Source: Pseudomonas sp. GM79
GTDB taxonomy: Bacteria; Pseudomonadota; Gammaproteobacteria; Pseudomonadales; Pseudomonadaceae
DNA: 42,394 nt
NCBI RefSeq assembly: GCF_000282495.1
Contig: NZ_AKJE01000027.1
Location: 1-42,394 of the forward strand
Direction of reading: 5' to 3'
The notes beneath the pieces were generated by a model. It was not told the DNA's origin. It saw only the letters and a program-made list of their open reading frames with translations, and ran no database searches. The position numbers were made by a program, and so were the translations under genes. This document shows positions 1 to 9,937 of the stretch, piece after piece (position 1 is the stretch's first letter; every line of letters begins with the position of its first letter).

Positions 1-3000
1 CCAGCAAGATTGCCAGCGCCAGCTGTGCGGCGACACCAAGTCCCGAACTTGAGTATTTGAAGCTCTTGTGGATTTCTTCCACCCGACGCCAGTCGACATC
101 GCCTCGCTGTTCGGCCTCTTTCAACCAGGCCAGTTTAGGATCAGCCGCTACCATGGAGTCGATGGTCTGGCTAACGCTCTTCTGATCGATTTGCTTGATA
201 TCGATCTTGAGACCGTTCACCGCCTTGATCACCAACGCGCCATTGGCCACCAACTCACTTTGACGCAATGTTTCATCAGTATTGCCTTTGCCCTTCATCG
301 AGTTCCAGGCAGCATTGCTGTTGCTCTTGGTGTGGCTCTCGTCATGCAGGTCCTTGACTGCTTCAAACGTGATGGAACCACCACTGTCCAGCGTGATGTC
401 TTTTCCGCTCTCAAGCTTGGCCACCTGATAGCGCTGATCCCCGCCGCTGACCAGCGTCAAGTTGCCGCCTGCGGCGATTTCACTGCCGATGTTTTTCACA
501 TCGGTGACTTCATCGCGTTTGGTTTTCTTCGCGCCGAAGGAGCCCTTTTTCTTCATGTCGTACAGCGAATAGTCTCTGTCTTGCGCCGCAAGAATATCGA
601 GGTTGTCACCCGCCACCAGGTACGCCTCGTCGCCTGCGGTAATGCGACTGGAGATCACGGCGAGATTCTCACCGGCACTCAACTTCACGTTACCGCCGGC
701 GGTGACACCCGACATAACCTGGCTGACGTGGTCTTCCTGTCTGGTGAGCTTTTTGCTCTTGGACAGGGAGTGCTCTTCATCCGCCGCCGAGCTAATGGTC
801 ATGTTGTCGGTTGCCGTCATGGCGATGTTGCGCTTGGCGTCGATCTCGCTGGCGATGACGTTGATATCACGCTTGGCATCGGCCGACAGGTCACGTCCTG
901 CGCTGATCTGGGCGCCCAGTTGAGTGATGTCGCTGCTGTTGTGTCTGCTGTCCTTGAACACGCTGTTGGTGACCTGTGTCGAGGACACATTGAGGTCTCG
1001 CCCTGCATTCAGGCTCATGTCCCGACCACTCTGCATGACACCACCGACAATGTTGATGTCTTGACCCGCCTTCACGGTGAGGTCGTTGGCGGCCTCGATG
1101 CGAGCAGCGTTGTCGGCGTAATCGTGATGCTGGGTGCCAAAGCGGGTAGAGCTGTCCGACGATGTGATGGTCCGTTCGTTGAGCACATCACCTCTGGTCG
1201 CCGTCACACTCACATCACGACCCGCAAGAATCCCGCCCGACTTGTTGATAACGTCATTCCCCGCCAACACATCCAGACGATTACCCGCCTGAATCAACCC
1301 GCTGTTGACCAAGTCCTTGCCCGCCGTCGCCGACAGGTTATTGGTGGCGCGCAGCGTGCCGACGTTGTCGAGGTTCTGACCGGCGATCAGCGTTACGTCG
1401 TTGCCCGCAATCAGCGCACCGGTAGGGCCGAGACGGCCTTCGGCTTGTGCCAGATACAGCACCGGCACCAGCACTTTTTCGCCGTTCACTTCGTGCTCTT
1501 CGAGCCAGACGATGTCGTGGGTCAGTGCCGCGACTTGTTGCGAGGTGAGGCTGACACCCACCGACAGATTGAGGGCGTCCTTGCTGGCGATGGCGTTGTT
1601 CATCAGGTACTTGAACAGGCCTTCGTCGGTGGTCTGGCCGTTAATGTAGCGTTGGCCGGTGCGAGCGACGACTGCTTGCTGGATCAGGCGCTGTTCGTAG
1701 AGACCGTCACCCAGTCGTTTGGCGCTGGTGTCCGGGTCGTAGCCGAGGTTGCTCAGCAGGTAGTCCGAACTCATGAACTGCTTGAGGTTGGTGAGTACCG
1801 GGTTGGTTTCGATCAGGTATTTGTGGCCGTTGGCCGGCGCTTTCACGTCCGGCAGGCCGGTGACACGAGTCACGGGACGAATGCCGATCGTGGACTTGGT
1901 ATCGTTGCCCAGTCCGCCTCTGCGCGGACCGGCCGACTTCACGGAAACGTCGAGTGTGCTAGCGCCGCTCGCAGTCGCCGTCGATGTGTGGCTAACCGGG
2001 TCTATGGCGGGATCACTGCTGGTGAGGATCGCCGGGGTGTTTACCAGCAAACTGCGCGGACCACCGCTGACAGCGGCGACCGCGTGTCCTTGCGTGACGA
2101 CGTTTTCACTGCCCACAGTCCAACCCGGCGGCTGCAGCGTGCCCGCATCCGGCGCCAGATCACTCGTGTCCTGAGTGCTCAGACGAAACAGGCCGTTCTC
2201 CCCGGTGGGAAGGCTAAAGCCCGGTAATGTCAGCGGGTTGACTTGTTGCTGGGCGAGATCGGGCGGCAGTTGACTATTGAGCCTTATGACAGTGGTGCCG
2301 GCACCGCTTGCCTTGGTATCCGCGACTTTATTGGTGCCGCCGGTGGAACCGTAGTCCTGGTGGATGACACTGTTCTGCAGATCCTGGGTAGCCGTGATTG
2401 AAACGTTGCCGCCCGCCTGGATAACGGCATTGCGCCCGGCGGTGACGCTTCCACCATCACGCGCCGTTTCAATGTCACTGACCAGGGTGTAGTTCTGCAG
2501 GCCGGTCGGCAGTTCCACCAGGTTGTTGCGGTCGTATTGGGATTGCGGGCTGGTATCGCCGTAGGAATAACCCGAGAGGGTATTGGTCACCACCTTATTC
2601 GTCACGGTGTCCTTGACCACGACTACTTCGATCCTGCCACCCTCCCGGCCACCCTCCGGGCGGGAGCTAGACGAAGCAGTACCTAAACTAAAACCTCCAG
2701 AACCGTCGATGTAGTAGAGGTTCGGGAAATCCGGGTTGTTACGCTGGTTGTATGCCACCACCTGCGGCATGAAGCGATTGACCGTTCCGTCGGTGACCCG
2801 GCCGGACCGATAGGTACGTGTGCGCTCGATGCTGCCGCTGACCGTACCAATGTTCTTCAGGTTGTTGGCATTGATGGTGATGTTGCCGGTCGCACTGACA
2901 GTGCTTTTGCTATTGAGGAAATTGCCACCGTTGAAGACGAAGTCACCGCCTGCGGTCAACAAGGCGGATGCCGTGGTGTCGCTGTCCTGTCCGCCTTCGA

Positions 3001-6000
3001 AGACTTCCCGGGCGATGTAATTGACGTCGTAGTGGTCGCCACTGCAATCGCCGCACTGAACGGCCAGGAAACCGGAAACCAGAGTACGCGTCAGGGCAAA
3101 GTTCTGCGTACCGTCGTCCCCCGAAGTACGGTTGGTGAAGGACCCGGCGTTGAGTGTGAACTTGCCACCACTCTCCATAGAGCCGGAGATGTTCGACACT
3201 TGGTTGGCCTGGGCTGCTGCGCCGTATCCTTTGACGACGACATCACGCAGACCGTACAGGTCGCCATTCTGGTTGGTGAAGTTGCCAACGCCCAATGTCA
3301 TGTTGGCGCCGCTGAAAATCAGCCCGCGATCATTGAGCAGCGACGGAGTATTGAGGTTGAGGTTTTGAGCGGCCCCCAGCGTTCCGTAGTTGGCTAGGCT
3401 GCCAGCTTCGACGGTCAGATCGGTGTTGGAAGTCAGGCGCCCGGCGTTGGTCAGCTGTCCGCCGATCTTGACTATGGAATCACCACCACCAGCAATGCTT
3501 GAGGCAGCACTAAGGCTCAACTGCGCCGCGGTCAGGGAAAGAGCGCCAACGCTCGACATCCGCCCGTTGCCGCTGTAACTGCCGCCCAACTGCATATCCA
3601 CCACGCCATCACTGGCGATCAGGCCATCGTTGGTCCAGTTACCACCACGAGCTTGCAGGTAGTCAGAGGCCAGCAGCTTGCCACTGGCGGTCTGACTGAA
3701 ATTACCGACGTTGACGTTCAAACGCCCGGCCTGGATGACGCTGGAGTTGGTCCAGGTATCGGCATTCAGATCCAGGGTGCCGGCGGTGGTGATGCCGCCT
3801 CCGGCGCCAATGACGTTGGCGGTGGAGATATCAAATCGGCCACGACCAACGTGATTGAGTTGGCCACCGGCATTCAGAAAGCTGCCAACTGCCAAGGTCA
3901 GATCGGTGTTGGCGGTCTCGAGTACGCCATTACGGTTATCCAGCAGGCCGCCGATCTGGAAGCTGGTCTTACCGGTAGTGCCCAGAGAGCGGAGCCGGCC
4001 AGTCTGGTTATCGACACTGGCAGCTTTTACCGTCAGCGTGGTGTCGCTTTCAACGATACCGGCACGGTTGCCTAGGGCGCCGCTGAGGCTGAGGTCGATG
4101 CGGTTACCGGCAATCTGACCGTTACCGTTGTCCAGACTGGTGCCGATCACGCCGGCCAGGCCCTTGGCATAGAACACGCCGTTGCGGTTGTCGAACGCGG
4201 CGGTGGTAATGCTTGCGTCGGTGGCTTGCGCCGAAATCCGCCCGCCGTTGTTGTCCAGGCCGGCCAGTGCCGACAGCGTCAGGCCCTGGGCTTGAATGAT
4301 CCCGCCCTGGCGGTTGTTGTTAAGGTCGTAGCCGTTGCGCAACACGCCGACGGCTCGCGCTTCGAGGGCACCTTTGATACTCGACAGCACCCCACCGCGG
4401 TTGTCGATGTTGGCGGCTTTGACCATCACCAAGCCGTTCTCGGCAATAACTTTGCCGCTCTGGTTATCGAGGTCGCCGCTGATGTCGAGGGTCAGGCCGT
4501 TCTTGGTCTGAATCGTACCTTTGCCGTTGGCCAGGCTGGCGGCTTGCAAGTTCAGGCCGGCGTTCTGGCTGTAGATCAAACCGTTGACGTCGTTGCGTAC
4601 CGCGCCGCTGGCGGTGATCTGCAAGGCGTCCTTGGCTGCGAGGGTGCCGTTGTTGCTGTTGTCCAGCGAACCGGTCAAGAGGGTCAGGGTGCTTTGACTG
4701 GCGAGTTGGCCGTTCTGGTTGGCGAGGTCGGTAACGCCCTTGATCAGCACCGGTCCGGCGCCGACCAGTTTGCCGCTGGTGTTGGTCAATGCACCGAGCA
4801 GATCCAGCGTCACCGCGCCATTACCGGCGATGCTCCCGCCCGTATTGTCCAGGCCGGTGGCCGTGGCATTGATTGCCTTTTGCGCGTTGATCGTACCGCC
4901 CGCGTTGGTCAACGCGCCGGCGGTGATGTCCAGTGCGGCGCCGCTGTCGATCAGGCCGCCCTGGTTGTTGTTGAGGGACTCACCCAGGGTCAGGGTCTGC
5001 CCTGCCGCACTGCTGAGGATGCCTTTGTTACTGTTATCCAGACTCTTTGATTTGACGCTCAGGCTGCCCTGGCTGACCAGTGCTCCGGCATTGCTGTTGA
5101 GCAAGGCGCCCTTGAGGTCCACGGCAACATCACCGTTGCTGCTCGAGAGTGTGCCGCTGTCGCGGTTATCGAGGCTATCGCCGTTGACGGTCAGGCCCTG
5201 CCAGCCGGAAATCAGCCCCTTCTGGTTGATCAGACTGGTGCCGTTGACCGTCAGTAGCTGGCTGCTGATCAGCTTGCCGGCGCTGTTATCCAGGGCACGG
5301 GTAATCACATCGAAACCGAGGTTGCTGGAGATTTCGCCGTTCCGGTTGTTGAGATCACGCAGGTGCTTGAGGGTCAGTGGTCCCTTGGCCGTGAGCAGGC
5401 CGTTGCGATTGTCCAAGTCGCCATTGGCCAATTCCACGGTGACGGCTTTGTCGCCGAGCAGGCGGCCGCCGTCCTGGGTCAGGGACGTCAGGGTCAGGTC
5501 GATGTCGCCCTTGGCCGAGACTTCGCCGTCGTTGCTAGAGTCCAGGTTGGTGGCGGTCAGGGTCAGTTTGCCCTGGCTGTTGATCAACCCGCTATCGCGG
5601 TTGTTCAGCGCCATGGCATCGAGGATGACAGCGCTGACGCCAAGCACCGTGCCGCTCTGGTTATTGAATTCGGCGCTACCGATTTTGAGTAGCTGAGCTG
5701 CGTTGATCAGGCCCTTGGCATCGTTGCGCAACACACCGTCGACGGTCAGTTCCAGATCACCGCGACTAGTCAGGCTGCCGCCGCTGTTGTTCAGGCTGGC
5801 GGCGTGCACGTCGAGGGACGCAGCGCCGATCAGGCCTTTGACGTTGTCCAGCGCGTTGGCGATGCGCAGGGTCAGGCCTTGATTACTCAGCAATTTGCCG
5901 TTGCTGTTGTCCAGGTTTTGAGAGGTCAGCGTGAAGGCTTCGGCGCTGGATATTTCACCGCCCTGGTTGTTGACGCCCTTGAGTTGTTTGAGCAGCAAGG

Positions 6001-9000
6001 CACCGGGAGCATTGATCAGGCCGTTCTGGTTATTCAGTTGGCCGTTGTTCAGGTCCAGGGTGAGGCTGCTGTTGCTGAACAACTTGCCACCCTGCTGATC
6101 CAGCCCGGTGACCGAAGCGGTCAAGGCGCCCTGACTGCCGATACGGCCGTCGTCCTGGTTGGTAACCTGGCCCGCTATGAGGTTCAGGGTACTGGCGCTG
6201 TTGAGTCGGCCGCCCTGGCTGTTATCGAACGCGCCGGTGGTGACCTTCACCGCGCCTTTGCCGCTGATGCTGCCTTGCTGACGGTTGTCGAGACTGGCGC
6301 TGATGAGCGTGAGCGCGCCATCGGTAACCAGTTCACCGCCCTGGTTGCTGACGCTGTCATCACTGGTGAGCATTAGATCGGCCGCGCTGGAAAGACTGCC
6401 CTGGGTATTGGTCAACTGCGTGGTTTTGACGGTCAATGCACCTTCGCTGCTGACCTGGCCCAGGCTGTTGTCCAAGGCGCCGGTCAGGTTCAAGTGCATG
6501 TTCTGCACGCTGAGCAGGTTGCCGCCGCTGTTATCCAGCGAACGTCCTTGCAGGTTCAACTGGGTCGTGGCGCTGAGCAAGCCTTTGTTGCGGTTGAGCA
6601 ACTGGTCCACCGTGAGGGTCAGCGCCTGACCGGTGAAAACCTGGCCGCCGTCGCTGTTGTCGAGTTTTGTACCGGTGACCGACAAATCGGCGTTGGTGCT
6701 GACTTCACCGCCACGGTTATCGAGGTCATCGACCGTCAGGGTCATGGCTTTGGTGGAACCCAGCAGACCTTTTTCGCGGTTGTCGAGGGTGTCGGCGGTC
6801 AGCTTGAGCACACCGGTGGTGATCAATTTGCCTTTCTGGTTATTCAGGGTCTTGACCTGAACGGTGGCGTCGGCCTTGCCGGCAATGTCGCCGCCAAAGT
6901 TGTCGAGGGTGTCGGCGGTGAGCAACAGTTCACCGTCAGCGATGACCGCACCTTTCTGGTTATCCAGCGTGTGGTCAGTGGTCAGCTTCAGCCGGTCGTG
7001 ACTGCTGATCAAGCCTTCAGTATTGTTGAGACTGTCGCTGTGGCTATCGAGGGATGCTGCGGAAATCACACCCTTGAGGTTGTTCAAGGCTTGGGCGATG
7101 CGCAGAGTCAGCCCCTGATCGCTCAGTAACTTGCCATTGCTGTTGTCCAGGCTCTGAGCGGTCAGTGTGAAGGCTTGAGCGCTGGAGACTTCACCGTTCT
7201 GGTTGTTGACGTCCTTGAGGTTTTTCAACATCAGCAACGGCGCATTGATCAGACCGCTCTGGTTGTTCAGTTGGCCGTTGTTCAGGTCCAGGCTCAGGCT
7301 GGTTTGGCTGAACAGCTCACCGCCCTGTTGGTTGAGCCCTGTGACCGAGGCGGTCAACGCTTGCTGGCTGGCAATTCGTCCTGTTGCGTTGTTGACCTGC
7401 TTGGCGGTGAGGTCCAGGGTGGCGCCGCTGGTGAGGCGACCGCCCTGACTGTTATCAACGTTGCCAGTGATGACGTGGGTGGCGTCTTTACCGGATATCA
7501 GGCCTTTCTGGCTGTTATCCAGGCTGACGCTGTCGAGGGTCAAGGTGTTGTCGGTGCTGATCGAGCCGCCCAGATTGAGCAAGCCGCCACGACTGGTCAC
7601 GGACAACGCACCGGCACTGCCCAGGCTACCGGCACTGTTGTCGAAGCTGCCCGCATCGAGGGTCAACGTTCCTTCGCTGCTGATTAGCCCCTGACCATTC
7701 AGCAAGGCATCGTCGAGGGTAATCACCAACCCCTTGAGGCTGTCGAAGGTGCCGCTGGTGTTATCCAGAGTGGTACCGGTCAGCGTCGTCGCGCCCTTGG
7801 CGACGATCAGCCCCTTGTTCTGGTTGATCAGTTTGGCAACGACCATTTGCAGATCAATAGCGGCCAGAATTTTCCCGCCGTCACTGTTGTCCAGGCGCTG
7901 ACCTTTGATGTTCAGCAACAAGCTGCTGGAGAGCTCACCTGCACGGTTGTCGATGTCGTCGACTTTAAGCGTCAGCGCTTTGGTGGTGCCGATCAGACCG
8001 CCATTGCGGTTATCGAGGGTCGCACCGGTCAGACTCAGATTGCCTTGGGCGACCAATGCTCCGCCTTGTTGTTGCAGCAGGCCAATGGTGGCGGTGAGGT
8101 CACTTTGGCTGGAGATCCGCCCCGCCGCGTTTTGCACTTCATCGGCGTTGAGGGTGACCGGGCCGATTGCACTGAGCAAGCCGCCACTGTTGTCCAGGCG
8201 AGTACCGTCATAGGCGATACCGGACTTGCCACTGATCAAGCCTTTGTCACGGTTATCCAGTTGGCCAACTTGCAGCTTCAACTGTTTGTCGGCCTGGATC
8301 ACCCCGCCGCGATTGTCGGCAGAATTGCCGGTTATGGTCAGCGTGTCTTGACCGCTAACGTTGCCACCACGGTTGTCGAGGCTGCCTGTGCGCACATCGA
8401 TGATGCCCTTGGCACTGATTTCACCGGTGTTCTGGTTATCCAGCAAACCGGTGATGCGCGCGGTGAGGCTGCCGTCACTGACCACACCGCCGCCGTCGCG
8501 GTTGTCGAGGCTGGCGGCTTTGAGATCCACGCTCTTGCCCGAACCCAATACACCATCGCGGTTATCCAGAGCGCCGCTGAGGTCGATGTTCAAACCCAGG
8601 TCACCCAGGACCTGACCGCTGCGGTTGTTCAGTGTGGTTGCAGTGATGTTGGCGGTTTGCCCGGCGCTCAGCGTGCCATTCTGGTTGCCCAGGGTCTGGC
8701 TGGTATTGACCGTCAGGTTGCGGCTGGCCACCACACTCTTGCCGGTGTTGTTGAGGTTCTGCGCGCTCAGGCTCACATCACCGCTGGCGTTGCGGCTGGT
8801 GTCGGCGTTGACCCCGGCCTCGATGACGCCGTTGTTGGTCAGAACACCGCCGGCGCTCAGTGTAATGCTGTCGCGGGCCGCAAAGGTTTGCTGGTTGGTC
8901 AGGTTGCCTTGGGTTTGCACGTTCAGCGCCGTACCGGCATAGACCGGGCCGCGCGCATCGATGCTGGCGGCTTTGACGTTGACTGCGCCGTTCGTGGAGG

Positions 9001-9937
9001 AGGTGTCGACCAGGCTCAAGTGGCCGTTGGCATCGAGCTGGATGTCGCCACCGCTGGCGATCAGTTTGCCATCGAGTTTCACCCCGACCCCGGCCTCGGT
9101 GCCCACCAGTTTGATCGCCCCGGCGTACATGCCACCCAACGCCGAAGAGTCGATGGCCAGTTGCGGTTTGGCGCTGCCGTCATCGGCACGGGCGGTGGCG
9201 TTGAGGCTGTCGGCGTTGACGTCGTTGCGGCCGGCGACGATGGTCAGGTTCCTGGCCTGAATCTCGGCGTTGATCTTGGCGCTGCGGGTGATGATTTCGA
9301 AGCGGTCGACGTTGTTGGCGTTGAGCCCGGCACCATCAATGGCAACGCTGCCCTGATCGACCTGAAAACGATCGAGACGACCGTTGTCCAGCACCGGTTT
9401 GCCGGTAGTCAACGTGACTCGTGGGGTATTGATGAAGCCGCAGCCGTTGCAGCTGATGCCGTAGGGGTTCGCCACAATGACCCGCGCCGACTGCCCCGCC
9501 ACTTCGGTGTAACCGCGCAACTGGCTGGGGCTGCCGCCGACCACTTCGTTGAGGATGGTTTGCGCCGCGACCCGGTTGGTCAGGTTGGGGTTGCCGACGA
9601 TGATCCCGCCCAGTTGCGTCGCGCCGGTCTGGTTGGCGACGTTGTTGAGGATCACGCCCTGGGTGCCGACGTTGTAATCGTGAAACTGGTTATGCGACAG
9701 GCCCGTGCCATTGGGCGTGGCGATGTTGACGATCGGCACCCCGTTGCCCGCCTGCCCAAGGCTGGTACCCGGCGAAGCCACCACAATCCCGTCCGCCTGG
9801 GCCCACATCGGCTGCCAGAACATGACGTTGGCCAACAGGAACGCCAATCCGCGCTTGGGCATGCCCCAGAAGTGCTCACGGTTTTTGACCGCAGCAGAGG
9901 GCTGGCCAGCGAGGAAGGCGTAGTGGCGAACGTCCAT
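1..9937 (-). CDS. Filamentous haemagglutinin-type two-partner secretion exoprotein (TpsA), 3' end beyond window
   Basis: A very large secreted adhesin or contact-dependent toxin carrier; 3312 codons are visible and the frame stays open to the left edge. Translation starts MDVRHYAFLAG with a long signal peptide: a basic stretch KNREHFWGMPKRG at 18-30, a hydrophobic core at 31-45, and likely cleavage after AQA (residue 48). The TPS secretion domain follows, with NPYG at 157-160 and CNGCGFINT at 163-171. Residues about 430-2180 are degenerate LDN-x-G-type filamentous haemagglutinin repeats of about 20 residues. A linker (about 2410-2570) and a second haemagglutinin-repeat region rich in AGRD/AGGN motifs (about 2880-3270) come next. 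The last visible residues (KLAWLKEAE, then FKYSSSGLG) look like the start of the pre-toxin region. In this family the C-terminus sets the function, and it is missing here. The frame was checked at both ends and in the middle. The ribosome site is weak. Confidence 0.95.
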   Translation of the reverse strand, partial: MDVRHYAFLAGQPSAAVKNREHFWGMPKRGLAFLLANVMFWQPMWAQADGIVVASPGTSLGQAGNGVPIVNIATPNGTGLSHNQFHDYNVGTQGVILNNVANQTGATQLGGIIVGNPNLTNRVAAQTILNEVVGGSPSQLRGYTEVAGQSARVIVANPYGISCNGCGFINTPRVTLTTGKPVLDNGRLDRFQVDQGSVAIDGAGLNANNVDRFEIITRSAKINAEIQARNLTIVAGRNDVNADSLNATARADDGSAKPQLAIDSSALGGMYAGAIKLVGTEAGVGVKLDGKLIASGGDIQLDANGHLSLVDTSSTNGAVNVKAASIDARGPVYAGTALNVQTQGNLTNQQTFAARDSITLSAGGVLTNNGVIEAGVNADTSRNASGDVSLSAQNLNNTGKSVVASRNLTVNTSQTLGNQNGTLSAGQTANITATTLNNRSGQVLGDLGLNIDLSGALDNRDGVLGSGKSVDLKAASLDNRDGGGVVSDGSLTARITGLLDNQNTGEISAKGIIDVRTGSLDNRGGNVSGQDTLTITGNSADNRGGVIQADKQLKLQVGQLDNRDKGLISGKSGIAYDGTRLDNSGGLLSAIGPVTLNADEVQNAAGRISSQSDLTATIGLLQQQGGALVAQGNLSLTGATLDNRNGGLIGTTKALTLKVDDIDNRAGELSSSLLLNIKGQRLDNSDGGKILAAIDLQMVVAKLINQNKGLIVAKGATTLTGTTLDNTSGTFDSLKGLVITLDDALLNGQGLISSEGTLTLDAGSFDNSAGSLGSAGALSVTSRGGLLNLGGSISTDNTLTLDSVSLDNSQKGLISGKDATHVITGNVDNSQGGRLTSGATLDLTAKQVNNATGRIASQQALTASVTGLNQQGGELFSQTSLSLDLNNGQLNNQSGLINAPLLMLKNLKDVNNQNGEVSSAQAFTLTAQSLDNSNGKLLSDQGLTLRIAQALNNLKGVISAASLDSHSDSLNNTEGLISSHDRLKLTTDHTLDNQKGAVIADGELLLTADTLDNFGGDIAGKADATVQVKTLNNQKGKLITTGVLKLTADTLDNREKGLLGSTKAMTLTVDDLDNRGGEVSTNADLSVTGTKLDNSDGGQVFTGQALTLTVDQLLNRNKGLLSATTQLNLQGRSLDNSGGNLLSVQNMHLNLTGALDNSLGQVSSEGALTVKTTQLTNTQGSLSSAADLMLTSDDSVSNQGGELVTDGALTLISASLDNRQQGSISGKGAVKVTTGAFDNSQGGRLNSASTLNLIAGQVTNQDDGRIGSQGALTASVTGLDQQGGKLFSNSSLTLDLNNGQLNNQNGLINAPGALLLKQLKGVNNQGGEISSAEAFTLTSQNLDNSNGKLLSNQGLTLRIANALDNVKGLIGAASLDVHAASLNNSGGSLTSRGDLELTVDGVLRNDAKGLINAAQLLKIGSAEFNNQSGTVLGVSAVILDAMALNNRDSGLINSQGKLTLTATNLDSSNDGEVSAKGDIDLTLTSLTQDGGRLLGDKAVTVELANGDLDNRNGLLTAKGPLTLKHLRDLNNRNGEISSNLGFDVITRALDNSAGKLISSQLLTVNGTSLINQKGLISGWQGLTVNGDSLDNRDSGTLSSSNGDVAVDLKGALLNSNAGALVSQGSLSVKSKSLDNSNKGILSSAAGQTLTLGESLNNNQGGLIDSGAALDITAGALTNAGGTINAQKAINATATGLDNTGGSIAGNGAVTLDLLGALTNTSGKLVGAGPVLIKGVTDLANQNGQLASQSTLTLLTGSLDNSNNGTLAAKDALQITASGAVRNDVNGLIYSQNAGLNLQAASLANGKGTIQTKNGLTLDISGDLDNQSGKVIAENGLVMVKAANIDNRGGVLSSIKGALEARAVGVLRNGYDLNNNRQGGIIQAQGLTLSALAGLDNNGGRISAQATDASITTAAFDNRNGVFYAKGLAGVIGTSLDNGNGQIAGNRIDLSLSGALGNRAGIVESDTTLTVKAASVDNQTGRLRSLGTTGKTSFQIGGLLDNRNGVLETANTDLTLAVGSFLNAGGQLNHVGRGRFDISTANVIGAGGGITTAGTLDLNADTWTNSSVIQAGRLNVNVGNFSQTASGKLLASDYLQARGGNWTNDGLIASDGVVDMQLGGSYSGNGRMSSVGALSLTAAQLSLSAASSIAGGGDSIVKIGGQLTNAGRLTSNTDLTVEAGSLANYGTLGAAQNLNLNTPSLLNDRGLIFSGANMTLGVGNFTNQNGDLYGLRDVVVKGYGAAAQANQVSNISGSMESGGKFTLNAGSFTNRTSGDDGTQNFALTRTLVSGFLAVQCGDCSGDHYDVNYIAREVFEGGQDSDTTASALLTAGGDFVFNGGNFLNSKSTVSATGNITINANNLKNIGTVSGSIERTRTYRSGRVTDGTVNRFMPQVVAYNQRNNPDFPNLYYIDGSGGFSLGTASSSSRPEGGREGGRIEVVVVKDTVTNKVVTNTLSGYSYGDTSPQSQYDRNNLVELPTGLQNYTLVSDIETARDGGSVTAGRNAVIQAGGNVSITATQDLQNSVIHQDYGSTGGTNKVADTKASGAGTTVIRLNSQLPPDLAQQQVNPLTLPGFSLPTGENGLFRLSTQDTSDLAPDAGTLQPPGWTVGSENVVTQGHAVAAVSGGPRSLLVNTPAILTSSDPAIDPVSHTSTATASGASTLDVSVKSAGPRRGGLGNDTKSTIGIRPVTRVTGLPDVKAPANGHKYLIETNPVLTNLKQFMSSDYLLSNLGYDPDTSAKRLGDGLYEQRLIQQAVVARTGQRYINGQTTDEGLFKYLMNNAIASKDALNLSVGVSLTSQQVAALTHDIVWLEEHEVNGEKVLVPVLYLAQAEGRLGPTGALIAGNDVTLIAGQNLDNVGTLRATNNLSATAGKDLVNSGLIQAGNRLDVLAGNDVINKSGGILAGRDVSVTATRGDVLNERTITSSDSSTRFGTQHHDYADNAARIEAANDLTVKAGQDINIVGGVMQSGRDMSLNAGRDLNVSSTQVTNSVFKDSRHNSSDITQLGAQISAGRDLSADAKRDINVIASEIDAKRNIAMTATDNMTISSAADEEHSLSKSKKLTRQEDHVSQVMSGVTAGGNVKLSAGENLAVISSRITAGDEAYLVAGDNLDILAAQDRDYSLYDMKKKGSFGAKKTKRDEVTDVKNIGSEIAAGGNLTLVSGGDQRYQVAKLESGKDITLDSGGSITFEAVKDLHDESHTKSNSNAAWNSMKGKGNTDETLRQSELVANGALVIKAVNGLKIDIKQIDQKSVSQTIDSMVAADPKLAWLKEAEQRGDVDWRRVEEIHKSFKYSSSGLGVAAQLALAILL
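5770..8250 (-). repeat. Tandem duplication of a ~1.23-kb block inside the exoprotein repeat region
   Basis: Two adjacent copies, roughly 5770-7005 and 7006-8250, align at a nearly constant offset: 1236 bases at 5861/7097 and 1230 at 6651/7881. The offset is about 412 codons, a multiple of the short haemagglutinin repeat. Similarity is strongest between 5857-6150 and 7093-7390, where long runs are identical at the base level. Elsewhere the copies have diverged but stay in phase. Confidence 0.75.

Noticed and set aside
68..2227. Long plus-strand open frame of 719 codons opposite the exoprotein gene
   Set aside because: It is a shadow of the minus-strand exoprotein: the composition follows the complementary repeats, no family features appear, and the minus frame has signal peptide and TPS motifs.
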